From: Cylindrobasidium torrendii FP15055 ss-10
Lineage: Eukaryota > Basidiomycota > Agaricomycetes > Agaricales > Physalacriaceae
Direction of reading: 5' to 3'
NCBI GenBank assembly: GCA_000934385.1
Contig: KN880471.1
Coordinates: 62,001 to 126,000, forward strand
Length of the DNA stretch: 64,000 nucleotides
The notes under the pieces were generated by a model. It did no database searches. It saw only the letters and a program-made list of their open reading frames with translations, and was not told where the DNA came from. Of the stretch, positions 46,283-59,455 are shown one piece after another (position 1 is the first letter of the stretch; every line of letters starts with the position of its first letter). A program made the translations under genes and the position numbers.

Positions 46283-47479
46283 TGGTAGATACCATTCTTT
46301 AGTCGTGCAGAAAGTCATGATTAATGCTTATCCGAGCTTAACTTAGCAAGCCCGGTGCTTCACTGCAGATGCAATGCATTTCATCTATAGTACTTGGTGA
46401 TAATGTCCGGTAGCGCCGACGGTTGGGTATGCAGTTTGATCTCGAGTCTCCTCTACCTCGTGGGGTCGTCGACCCTTCCTCAACAACCTTTGTTTCTGCG
46501 TTCCCATGGTTAATGTCGATACTCGACAGACACAGCGTGCATTACAGTTGCCGTTGCTGTATGGCGGAGTTGACCTACTCCGCCTTGTTCAGTCGAGCGC
46601 AGAGAGTGCTCGATCCATGTGGCAGCACAGCCAGCCCCATCGCGTGAGCGACGTCAGTGAGATCGCAATTCTCCGTTAGAGCAACCACGCACCACCGTAC
46701 TGCAGCACCAGCGCTATTCACCAGCGCACCTATCACATCTAGTCTTCTTTGCACCCACCCACCGCTCCCTCAACTGCTCGGGTAACCGTTGGTAGGCACA
46801 CGAGGGACCCACCCGCCCACGAGCGGTCCTCGCGCGCCTACCTGCGTCCACGCCTCCGGCGTTTCCCCCAACCTCGCAGCCCGTGCAGTTCCAGGAGCGA
46901 TCACGAGCGCGACGAGACTGGATGTGTAGGCAGCATAAGGGTTATGCTCCGGCTCGTGTGGCACTTGAGTTCGGGGGTGAGGCACCTCTGCATAACTCGC
47001 GACCCAATTTGGTGAACGATGTCCACAGTCCATTTTTGGTCGAAAGTCTGTCACGCGATGACGTGCGTCATCTGAAGTCGACGAGTCGTGTATGAACCAG
47101 GAAATTGCCGGATACTCTATTGTATACTCTGTCGTGTCCTGCAACACCCGTTGTAGCTCTTTACGACCATTTTGATACCCTGGAGTACGCTGAGTGCGCC
47201 TTGAGCCCTATTGTGACCTGCCTATTGTGACAGAAAGTCATTGTGACGAAACGTAATCACGACCAAACAAACCTCCACGTGGCCTATTGTTCTGAAGCCC
47301 GGAGCACAGCCACCTATTGTGCCTCCGAAGAACAATGGCCAACCCGTATTCATATAAGTATGGAGTCCTCAAAGCGTGGATTACTTGCTTACCTTCGCTC
47401 GTCTACGACTTCTTCGTTCTTAACGAATTATCTGCAAACCAATTTGAACACGGATAACGACTTTTAATACATTTTCACG
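46283..47479. other. 1.2-kb upstream region of the Ser-rich gene
   Basis: No supported gene. The right part carries repeated CCTATTGT words (separate entry) and a TATA-like TATAAG at 47353-47358, 122 bp before the next start codon. Confidence 0.4.
47207..47320. promoter_or_regulatory. cluster of CCTATTGT repeats
   Basis: Exact CCTATTGT occurs at 47207-47214, 47221-47228, 47283-47290 and 47313-47320. A related CATTGTGAC sits near 47239, and an inverted ACAATGG near 47333. ATTGT/ACAAT is the core bound by HMG-box factors. The cluster is 160-270 bp upstream of the start at 47480. Confidence 0.5.
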
Positions 47480-48898
47480 ATGATGAGCTCTACACTTTGT
47501 GCGTCGTCCTGCATCTCAAAAGTTAAAAAATTATTAACCATATCATCAGTTGAATCTCCTCTCAAAAGGCAGCCGCATATTCGCGCGCGCCGTACTGCGC
47601 GCACTTCCTGCGTTATGTCAAGCACTTCGCTGTCCGTCATTTCGGAAGAGGACGACACCCGCACCTCCAGCCCTTGCCCCTCGGAGACCTCCATTGCTAG
47701 CTCGAGCTCTTCCCACTATGCCTCGGATACGGCTCTGCTCAAGTCTGCCCGCCGCCGGGCCAATATCATCGCCGACTCCCATCAAGTTACCCTGACCCAA
47801 GTCACCTACCCATCCACTAGCCGCTGCTCCTCGCCTTCGTCTTCGGACTCCTCTGTATACTCCAGCCCATCTTCCGAGACCAGCAGCCTCCCTACCAGCC
47901 CCGAATCCGAAGCATTCGACGGAGACGATGATATTCCCTTCTTCGCATGCACCAGGCCACTCGTCATCCACAAGAAGATCCCAGACTTCGAAGACGACCT
48001 GGATGAGGAATACGCCTACTACGCCCAAGAATTCAACAAAATTATTTCCCTGGCTTCAAGAGCTGAACCCACGGAGAGCGCACGACCAGAATCAGTCTGC
48101 GTTCCTTCCAGGCCAACAACTCCTCCCTCGCCCCGTCGCTCTCGCCCTGCGTCGTTGACCATTGTCCGCCCGCCTCCAAGAATGAGCATGCCTGTGGCCG
48201 CAGACGCTGATGGCAGCTCCGATGTTCTCATGTACTACCTGGACTCGGATGATGCTAGCTCAAGTAGCCTTTACTCGACACAGACTCCTTCCGACGTGGA
48301 CGACTGTGCTTCCAACGTCTCGCTCGTTGATTTCGAGTTCGAGATGGACCCCAGCGTGAGGCTGCGCCTCCCACTCTCTGTGCCCTGCTCTCCAATCGAC
48401 TTGGAGTCCGAGATCCGCGAAGGTCTTGATGCCCTGCACGCACAGTCTTCCCAGTCCAACCCGCCGCCGTCTGCAACTGGCTCGTCTTGGTCATTCGAGG
48501 AGGAAATGGAGTACTATGACTACGAGCCTCAGGCCGCTGGTGGCCGTGTTCTTCGCAGCAAATGGAGCTCGTCAACATTGGGATCTATCCGTGAAGCGCA
48601 GGACAAGTCCTTTGCGCACCGGATGCTCACACCGTTCAGCCCCATGCGCAAGCGCGGCTTTTCTTTCCGCGGCTCTATTGGTAGCCCCAAGGCGCCCCGA
48701 ACACCTCGCACGCCTGCAACACCATCCAGTATGCTCTTCCCTCCGGCTAGCCCAGCGAGGAAGGATCTCAGGCGCCGAGGCAGCGTTGCCTCGTCGAGCG
48801 GGAGCTCGGACAGTGGGATGAGCGATTGCAGTTCCACGAGCGAGTCTTCTGGTCTCCGACGCAAACCCATCCCTTACGAGCTCTTCATTCGCCAATAA
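47480..48898 (+). CDS. Ser/Pro-rich, intronless orphan protein
   Basis: A single exon of 472 codons starting at ATGATG, the longest uninterrupted gene in the window. The protein is mostly disordered: Ser-rich runs (SSSDSSVYSSPSSETSS) and Asp/Glu patches (FEDDLDEEYAYYAQEFNKI). SP/TP-rich segments (RPTTPPSPRRSRPAS, SPKAPRTPRTPATPS) resemble proline-directed kinase sites. A short helical motif SWSFEEEMEYYDYEP is followed by basic RMLTPFSPMRKRGFSFRGSIG. C-terminus RKPIPYELFIRQ. No domain recognised. It may be a phospho-regulated scaffold or transcription-linked protein. Coding bias is clear from the absence of stops and strong third-position C. Confidence 0.72.
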   Translation: MMSSTLCASSCISKVKKLLTISSVESPLKRQPHIRARRTARTSCVMSSTSLSVISEEDDTRTSSPCPSETSIASSSSSHYASDTALLKSARRRANIIADSHQVTLTQVTYPSTSRCSSPSSSDSSVYSSPSSETSSLPTSPESEAFDGDDDIPFFACTRPLVIHKKIPDFEDDLDEEYAYYAQEFNKIISLASRAEPTESARPESVCVPSRPTTPPSPRRSRPASLTIVRPPPRMSMPVAADADGSSDVLMYYLDSDDASSSSLYSTQTPSDVDDCASNVSLVDFEFEMDPSVRLRLPLSVPCSPIDLESEIREGLDALHAQSSQSNPPPSATGSSWSFEEEMEYYDYEPQAAGGRVLRSKWSSSTLGSIREAQDKSFAHRMLTPFSPMRKRGFSFRGSIGSPKAPRTPRTPATPSSMLFPPASPARKDLRRRGSVASSSGSSDSGMSDCSSTSESSGLRRKPIPYELFIRQ

Positions 48899-50041
48899 TC
48901 TTTCTCTATCTTGTTTCTTTCCTAGGTTTTATCAGCTTGTGGCATCTCTTTCTGCTTTAACGACGTATACCATAGACTGACTGTACGCCTAATGAACACT
49001 AACCACTGTAGCACTATAACGATATTTACTTACTCACGACCCTTCGACCTTCTTCGTACATACCTTTTTTGAGCATCGCATGCGACCGCACTACACTCAC
49101 TGTTACATCTATCTACTACACATCACGTAAATGCCTCTTGTTAATGATCAACTATTGGAACCATCACCGTCTTTGCCTGAATTTTCGTATGTGCGCTCTA
49201 AGTGTGGCAAAATGCAAGCGGTAATTTTTCGCTTGAGAGGTATCTCCAGGTTGAGGAAACAATGCCTAAAACTATCGGAAGATCGGTCTGTATCAGGAAC
49301 TGCAAGCCTCATGGCTCGCAAACTCAGCGCGCGCCTGGTCCGTGCGCAAAGAAAATGCGTACTATATAAGTACTTTTCCAGCATATTGATTCCTTACCAC
49401 TCTGGCCTTTTGGCTTAGATCAAGTGTAGTATCTGTTCTTAATAGTTTAACCACTATTACGGAGGCACCGCCTCCGCTATTGGTTATCTTATTTTTGCCG
49501 CCCTTGTCCTTCGCGCTCTGCTTGCACCGCGTCGGCGTGATGACCTTGCCACTGCAGTACAGGCTTGTGTCGTCGGGGGAATCCTCATTCTTTTGTTGTG
49601 CTCTAGCGGGCACCTCCAGTTGGAGGTGCTCGGGATGCTTCATAAAGGATTATTACATACAGACATACAATTTTTTCTGGCTTGCCACGGTTCTATGTTG
49701 CATTGCTCATCAATGCCTACACTGGCAAGGTTTTATCACAAGCGTGAAGTTGATGCGATCGGGGGCAGGATCATTGTAGATTGATCACATGACCGCGTGT
49801 AGGCTGCAATCCAGAATCCAGATCTTGCCGTCTGCAGTTATAGTTGTACTTGAGTTTCGCCAGCTGGTTTTTGTCGATATTGATTCTCATTGCCGGGCAA
49901 GAATTTCGGGAGATAGAAATTTGCAAACGAGAGTGTACATCCATTCCGCGGTGTCTACATGTAGTACTCCGGTTTCTTTGTCATACGAGAAGCTATCTCG
50001 TCCAAACGTCCATCTTCAACGGCTTGGGTAGATTACTGACA
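48899..50041. other. 1.1-kb intergenic stretch with a short inverted repeat
   Basis: No supported gene. A near-perfect inverted repeat, GCACCTCCA-GT-TGGAGGTGC, lies at 49610-49629. The minus frame 49362-49643 around it is Lys/Ser-rich but shows no domain. Confidence 0.4.
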
Positions 50042-51696
50042 ATGAAGACTCCAAGTTCACCTTCGTTGCCTTTCAATCCTGCAGACACCGTCCTCCTCAT
50101 CGCCGGCAAACTCTTTGATTCCGAAAAGCTGGAATTTTTGGAGCGCCAGGGTGTCCTTATTTCTCGGCGGACTGGGCTTATTCTCAAGGTCTTCCCATAC
50201 ACCGATGAGGCGTCGAATCAGTACGAAACAATCGATCTCAGCCACTTAACCGTCCTTCCTGGCTTTGTGGACGTCCATGTCCACCGTGTGTCTCGCATGC
50301 GCCGATAGCTCTTTTGCTCACTGATGCTGTCCTAGTCTTCGTCCACTCGTATGCAGAGGCCTCTTGGAACGATCAAATCACCAAAGAGAGTCTCGCCGAG
50401 CGCGTTGTTCGCGCCACCGTCCACGCAAAAAAGACGCTGATGGCTGGATACACCACAGTTAGGTAGTACGCAATTACTTGCATTTATTTGCTATCTCTGA
50501 TATGTATACCAGAGACCTTGGGACAGAGGGTGCTGGTGACGCGGATGTGGGTCTGCGTAAGTGTCTTGCTGGACCTAACCCGATAATTCCTGGGCCGCGA
50601 TATTTCATCGCCAATCGTGCCATAGTCGCGCCTGGTTCATACGGTGAGGACCGTGACGCCGCTATATCGTTGTTCTCAGACCTTCCAGGACCAAAGAGCT
50701 CGCTGCACGTCAACCAGGAGGGTGTCGATGGCAACATAGCCGCACAAGTTGCTGGAGGCGTCGATGCATGTGTACAGGCAGTTCGACAGCAAATTAGCGC
50801 TGGCGCAGATTGGATCAAGGTCAGTACTATGTGTAGCTCTCCGTGCCCATTTTCTGAGTCTTCACTTCATCCTCCAGATTTATTCTGGTACGCTGTGTCC
50901 TGCTGAAGTGGTAGGTGGTATCAATGATATCTTTTCCGTCAGACTATCGGACGCGCAGCCGCGTAAGCGATGTCTCGACGTACATTTCCGATACGTCTAC
51001 CACATCCTTCACTCAGGCCGAAGTGCATGCAATGCTCGACATTGCCAGCCAGCATGGCGTCAAAGTTGCGATGCATGCGCACAACGCAAGCGCCGCAGCT
51101 CCATACGCTGGCCTGGTTGATTCAGTCGAACACTCCCCTGGACGCGAAGCCCTCCAGTACAATGGTACCAAGACGGTATGGGTACCGACACTCGCAGCAT
51201 ATTATATAACCGCACAGCGCGGCGAGATGCCACAGCGCTGGGAACGGATGCGTGAGACCTTTCTTGAGGCGTTAGCTCTCGGAATGGACAACATAGCTTG
51301 TGGTGGTGACACAGGTGTTTTCAATCACGGGGAAATGCCATAGAGATGAAGCTCATGAGGCGCCTTGGAGCGGACTACCGTAAGGTCCTTCAGTGGGGCA
51401 CACTAGGAGGTTGGAAATGTGTACGACCAAAGCATTGGAAGGAGACTGGTGGCAGAGGTGGGGACAACGAACGGTACTTCGGTGCGGTCAAAAGTGGATG
51501 GGCAGCGGACATTATTGCAGTGGAAGGAGATCTAGAGACTGATTTCGAGGGTACCATTGATCGTGTGCAATTTGTCATGAGAGGCGGAAAGGTGTACAAG
51601 GCCAACGGAAAATTTGTGGAGGATAATATCGGCAATGTCTATTTGGGACCCCCCCCCCGTACTGGGGGTACCGGGTGGGCGTCCCCCCGTCCCTAA
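50042..51696 (+). CDS. amidohydrolase (imidazolonepropionase/prolidase-like), frameshifted and 3'-altered
   Basis: Metal-dependent amidohydrolase. The N-terminal beta part VLLIAGKLFDSEKLEF leads to LPGFVDVHVHLFVHSYAEASW (metal-binding HxH), TLMAGYTTVRDLGTEGAGD, GPRYFIANRAIVAPGSYGPKSS, GADWIKIYSDYRTRSR, VKVAMHAHN, VDSVEHSP and GGDTGVFNHGE. Exons include 50042-50285, 50336-50462, 50513-50643, 50689-50819, the 10-nt 50878-50887, then 50943 onward. Near 51333 the frame breaks. One A is missing from the GGGGAAATGCC run. The expected HGENAxEMKLM continues one frame over as MKLMRRLGADYRKVLQWGTLGGW and ends in VQFVMRGGKVYKANGKF. The original stop TAG at 51640 was split by a TIR element, adding foreign residues up to 51696. 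It may be a young pseudogene, or the missing base may be a sequencing error. Confidence 0.8.
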
Positions 51697-52438
51697 TAAG
51701 GACCCCGGGGTCCCAAATAAGCGTGCAGGGTCGCATCCCGACGCGAGCGAAAGGCGGTCGATCACGTGACATGCCGCAGTGCGGCAATCAGCCGCCGCCT
51801 ACCCAATGCGGTAATATATCCCAGCATCTTAAGGCAACTTCGTGCTCTGAGATGGACACTGTGTAAATTATAAGGTAAAGAGAAAAAATTGTGTGAGCAG
51901 CCTAGTAAGTGCATATAAATCATCAAAAAGGTACAAACTGTCTTGTCAAGTAGACTGTTCTTATACATACAATTCTCAGTGCGCCGGCTGTAGAGTACTT
52001 GAAAAAGCACTTCCTGAACTCCTCGAGCCTTTAACTAATGTATAAAGGTATTAGGGACCCAAAATGTAGCTTGGAAAGCCACTGAGCAGGCGGATTTCGC
52101 ACTCCAGGCAATGTGGTGTTGCTGTGTCCGCGGACTGTCTTCGAGTGTCCGCGATCGAGTGTCCGCGGACTGTCCTCGAGTGTCCGCGACATTGTGGCGC
52201 AACGGCATTCCAAATGCTCAATGCCATTGACAGCTTGATGTATATCTGCCTTAATGTAGAAAAATATCTGTATAATAGTTCTTGCAGGCAATGGCTGGGC
52301 AGCGGGCCCGGTTTTTACTTCGATCGGCGGGCGGCGCGCAAAGGCGGGATCGACCCTGCACACTTATTTGGGACGACGGGGTACTAAAGTAATTGTATAT
52401 AACATTTTGTGGTACCCCCAGTACCGGGGGGTCCCAAA
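51642..52438. mobile_element. non-autonomous TIR element (MITE-like) with TA target duplication
   Basis: 797 bp bounded by inverted repeats of about 28-30 bp. The left end reads TTTGGGACC, a C-run, then GTACTGGGGGTACC. The right end in reverse complement reads TTTGGGACCCCCC then GGTACTGGGGGTACC. TA flanks both sides (51640-51641, 52439-52440), as in Tc1/mariner-type insertions. A second, internal inverted pair (GTCCCAAATAAGxGTGCAGG) lies near 51704-51725 and, inverted, near 52352-52373. No transposase frame is present, so it must have been moved in trans. It sits inside the stop codon of the amidohydrolase gene. Confidence 0.82.
52124..52193. repeat. 35-bp tandem repeat inside the TIR element
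   Basis: GTGTCCGCG starts at 52124, 52145, 52159 and 52180 (spacing 21, 14, 21), giving two 35-bp units. Each contains the palindrome TCCGCGGA. Confidence 0.8.
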
Positions 52439-52441
52439 TAG

Positions 52442-53001
52442 ACTATTCCGATAATATCTAGCTGTACTTTGGCATCTAACAGGTCTGCCTTAACAGAACC
52501 GAGCCTTCCAAGCAATTGCAAATGCACTCACAGTCTGAATTATCTTGCATGGGTCTACTTCCCTAATAAACGGATTGATACATTTGAGCTGCGCATCCTT
52601 ACCGGTATACTAGTTGACTGATACTTGGTTTAGGGCATCCAACATACATTCTGAATCTCGCTGATGCGAGTACCTCGGGGCTGTTGCATATGCATGTATA
52701 AGAAGAGCCATCCGATAGCTCATGTCGTGGCCCTCACTTGCTTCCCAATATTCTAACGACCGGTCACCCCGATCACTCGAAAGTGGTTGTACGAATCTGG
52801 AACAAGAGGTCCCCACGGGGTCAATAACAATAGGGCCATTTACTCAATCAATTAAAGAACGATCGGAGCGTGTCTCTCAGCTTGGGGGGCATATAAAAGG
52901 CGAGGATCTAACGACCTACCACTGCTGTCGAAGTCCCTCACTCTCTATCCAAATTCAAGTTTGGAAGCAGTACACCCACGACGCACCCGCGCGATACTAC
53001 T
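52442..53001. other. upstream region of the F-box-like orphan
   Basis: No gene seen. It contains the strong TATA box listed separately and marks the 3' flank of the amidohydrolase locus before insertion. Confidence 0.4.
52892..52898 (+). promoter_or_regulatory. TATA box
   Basis: TATAAAA, preceded by a G-rich run, 104 bp upstream of the ATG at 53002. Confidence 0.65.
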
Positions 53002-53736
53002 ATGCGAACAGCTAAACGCGTGGCTTCGACATCCAGAATATTGTACCCACCGCATCCTCTTACAAGAACTATGCCATTCCCGCCGGAAATAATCGCTCTG
53101 ATCATTGCTCTTGGCTGGAACGAAATCAACCTCACACTCTCCGAGCGACTTTCCCTCCTCAAAGGGTGGACTCTTTCCTCTAAATCTCACGCAAACTTCT
53201 TTCGGCGGGTCTCATACACAAACCTGCATTTCTTTTCTGCGCGGCACTACCAGGATTACACAGCGTGCTCTACGGCAGCCGACAAGCTGCTTTGCGAGAG
53301 CGTCACATACCACATTGCGGAGTACCCGGAGAGCCGTCTAGGCGCAAACCACCCTATGATTGGCATTTACCTGTCCAGTGCTACGCACATTGCCCCTCAC
53401 GTCCGACGCTTCGGTGTACAATGGCACAACTGGTGCGGCAATGACCCCAGCATCGCCCGTCTTGTTCTACCCCCGCACATAGTGACCTTACACCTCATGT
53501 ACACACATGATGCAGCATGGACCCGTACAAAATACACCAAGTCAGAATTCTGGGTGGATCGGGACGTCCTGCCAAAAGCGCATCCCAACGTTGGATACCT
53601 TCAACTCGTAGGAACTAATAGGGAGCTTACCGATGCCATTTTGGAAGCTTGTACAAATCGCGACTTAGTTTGCACTCATGATTCTTATACGGAGATGTAC
53701 AATATCCCTCCAAATAAAGTGGACTGGTCGTGGTAG
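53002..53736 (+). CDS. F-box-like orphan protein, single exon
   Basis: 244 aa without introns from the first ATG. A second ATG at 53071 starts directly at MPFPPEIIALIIALGW, an F-box-like LPxEIIxxII helix, and would give 221 aa. Then KGWTLSSKSHANFFRRVSYTNLHFF, as in the LS..FR/HxxR..F-to-V part of F-box-related proteins. The remainder has short alternating hydrophobic strands (HVRRFGVQWHNW, IVTLHLMYTHD, VGYLQLVGTN) that suggest a reduced LRR-like region. It belongs by layout to the same broad class as the gene at 15888 but is not clearly homologous over its length. A good TATA box supports transcription. Function unknown. Confidence 0.68.
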   Translation: MRTAKRVASTSRILYPPHPLTRTMPFPPEIIALIIALGWNEINLTLSERLSLLKGWTLSSKSHANFFRRVSYTNLHFFSARHYQDYTACSTAADKLLCESVTYHIAEYPESRLGANHPMIGIYLSSATHIAPHVRRFGVQWHNWCGNDPSIARLVLPPHIVTLHLMYTHDAAWTRTKYTKSEFWVDRDVLPKAHPNVGYLQLVGTNRELTDAILEACTNRDLVCTHDSYTEMYNIPPNKVDWSW

Positions 53737-53806
53737 ACATCTGGACCGTTGGCGTCATATTACAGCGATTACTCGTTTACTAATGTATGGCGTTGTCCTA
53801 CCAGAG

Positions 53807-56245
53807 TTAATCTATCTCTTCGTCGTCGCCGATCTCGAACACCGTACGGAAGACATGGTCTGCCTTCCTGCCTGTATGCTTCACGAATCCCACATAATCC
53901 AGCTCATGAAGCCCACGAATAAATCGCGCATGACACTCCAACTGCCATTTCTCCTCTGCCTTCTTATCACGCCGCTTCTTCGTGCTCTTAACAGGCTTCA
54001 CGCTCTCCTCAACAATCGTTGGCACATCTACCTCTTTGCCCTTTCCTTTTCCCTTTGTCTTCGATGGGCTTGCCGGTGGTTCTTTCCTCGAAGGTGTAGC
54101 GGGGACGGCGTTTTTCCTGGACGGTGTCCCAGGCGGGTTCCTTCTTGAGGGCGTCCCAGGCGGAGCGGCCGCGTTGATCCTCTTCGACGGCGAGCCAGGC
54201 CGCGCCAGGCTTGGTTCCTCGCGCATGTCCCGCTGCACGTCAAGGACGTCCTTGAAAGCTGTATACCAGTCATAAACATTCACCATACGTCCGCTCTCCA
54301 AATATCTTTGAAAGAGGATGCTGGTATCGGCGAGTTCTGTGACGGGCGGGTCATCGATGGCATCGTCGCCATCCTCATCGTCCAGGCTTCGTATGGGTTT
54401 GGTGAACTCAGTTGGACGCAAAAGAGCGCCGACAATGGTCGAACGTACAGATGGGTTGACCAGCTAAACAACATTGGCTGACAATCACGTAGACGCATGG
54501 AGGCACTGACCTCGACAGGAAAAGGTGCTCTCCCAGTGTACCATAGGTACCATAACTTCGATGACTTCTCCAGCTGGCGCGTGATAGACCTGCCAGAATC
54601 AGCTATGATCTAACAAGCTCTTGCAACCGACATACGATGTATACTCCAGGAACCACTCCGCCATTTTCTCAGCAGCCACGCGCAAACTTTTCGAATCACC
54701 ATCGTCAGGCATTTCGCGCTGTATTTCCTTGACTGTAGCCAGATCGACATGATTTAAACCCAGGAGCACATCCATGAGAAGAGGAACGTCCGCGAACTTG
54801 AGCTTTCGTATCGCGTCTGCCATGGCCGTGATGTCGGCCTTTGAGGCAGCGCGCCCCTCAAAGACGGAAAGAGCGAGCCTCACATCTGTGAGACCATGTA
54901 TTCGGAACCCGTGCAGTTTGAGAACTGCGTAGATGTCCAAAAGGACACGACATCCAACACGCTTGGCGTGGATTCCGCTGGTGCAGGCGTTGCGCTCAGC
55001 GTTGAGCACCTGGATGTTAAAGCTCGAGGAATCGTCATCGTCAAAAGGGCGACAAGCTGTCATGTCGAACGGTGCATTCGAGGTTGAGGAGAGAAACGAG
55101 TATGTTTCGGAAGTGTAGTGATTCATGAAGGCAAGCTATATGGTGGGTTATTTAACGCGATTGAGTAGGTGTACGCCCTTACCTTGAGCAAATGAGTTAG
55201 GCTATCCACGGAAGCTTCATATCGTTCGAGATGTTCTAGTACATAGGATAACACCCCTGGCCCTAACATGATGTCTGGCATGAAGGAGGGATCAAAGAAT
55301 GTCTGTCGGGGTGAGCACACTATAGTCCAAGCTTGTTTTTAGACGTTCTTACCTCCAGAAGAATTTGATCCAGTATGCGTGGCCCGGAGGGAGTTGTATG
55401 TTGTCGTATCCGCAATACAGAGAGTACCCAACGCGGATAAGTAACGTGCAGATAGGTTGGAGACTGAGGGGACAGAAGGGAAACAACGAAGACAAGTGGA
55501 ATAGAAGGGATGTGCAAGCTACAGATGTAGAGGAAGTCTTGCATTACGGTGACATCAAACCGTTCGAAGTCATGGAGAATGACAACAAGATTAGGCAGGG
55601 ACTGTTTTGTAGCGCGTCGTTCTTGACGAACCGAGTCGTACCACGCGTCTAATGTCTTGATATCGTAGCTGGAAAGGGAGGAACCACCTGACTTGGAGTC
55701 TGAAGAACATTGGTATGAGGATGCGCTGTACTGAATATCGCAGCCTACATTTATCTGTAAACCCGCTTACAAGCGTTCTCATAGCGTTGGTCAAGTTGGA
55801 GCATTTTGTGGGATGCAAATGGACGAGAAACTTGTCATTTTCCCCACCCCCGAGGATTTCGTCGAGAAAGGCGCTGCTGCCTGTGGGGTTGGATATAGCG
55901 ATCACAGGTAGCTCCGGTCGAGCAAGTCCAGGAAATCTCTGGCTGTATGCCTGGTGAATATCGCGCGAAACGGTTGCTATGATGGGCTCATGTAGTTTTC
56001 GAACAATTTTCTACAAGGAAGTGAGTTATATTCACCGTGTTGACGCGCTACGCACCTGTATTCGCCCCAGACATTTATTCCATGCCGATTTATATGCCTC
56101 CCAACGCAACTGCGGCCCATTTTCTAGATCATCAGGGAATTCGACATTCTCGTCATTCCCGCCAGTGTAAGGAATGAAAGTGGTGGCCTTGGCGTCGTCA
56201 GCGAGAGCCAGTCCAATGGATAGAAGTGCCGACCTGCGCGTCCAT
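53807..56245 (-). CDS. ORC3: origin recognition complex subunit 3
   Basis: Multi-exon gene. The first coding exon is 12 nt (56234-56245, MDAQ). A 46-bp intron follows, then ATTFIPYTGGNDENVEF. Recognisable ORC3 parts: LPVIAISNPTGSSAFLDEIL; SGGSSLSSYDIKTLDAWYD; LPNLVVILHDFERFDVTVMQ with DFLYICSLHIPSIPLVFVVS (the ORC3 AAA-like core lacking a classic Walker A); FFDPSFMPDIMLGPGVLSYV; the helical ORC insert DSLTHLLKLAFMNHYTSE. The C-terminal winged helix ends HARFIRGLHELDYVGFVKHTGRKADHVFRTVF. A long Pro/Ser/Lys-rich linker with repeated TPSRKxxP (54040-54200) precedes it. ORC3 is part of the complex that marks origins and loads MCM2-7. Head to head with MCM4; tail to tail, 70 bp apart, with the F-box-like gene. 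Confidence 0.88.
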
Positions 56246-56301
56246 AGTAAAGCGCGGTTTAAACTCCGATCGCTTCACGATCTTTGCCTCTCACAACCAC
56301 G
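56246..56301. promoter_or_regulatory. 56-bp shared promoter of ORC3 and MCM4
   Basis: Only 56 bp lie between the two start codons. The stretch contains AAAGCGCGGTTTAAA, close to the E2F/MBF-type core (TTTSGCGC / ACGCG) that drives G1/S genes. Promoter function is inferred from position. The 5' leaders of both genes must be extremely short or overlap. Confidence 0.55.

Positions 56302-59455
<3,154 letters not shown>

Noticed and set aside
49362..49643. Lys/Ser-rich minus frame around an inverted repeat
   Set aside because: Too short, with no start context and no recognisable transposon or domain motif.
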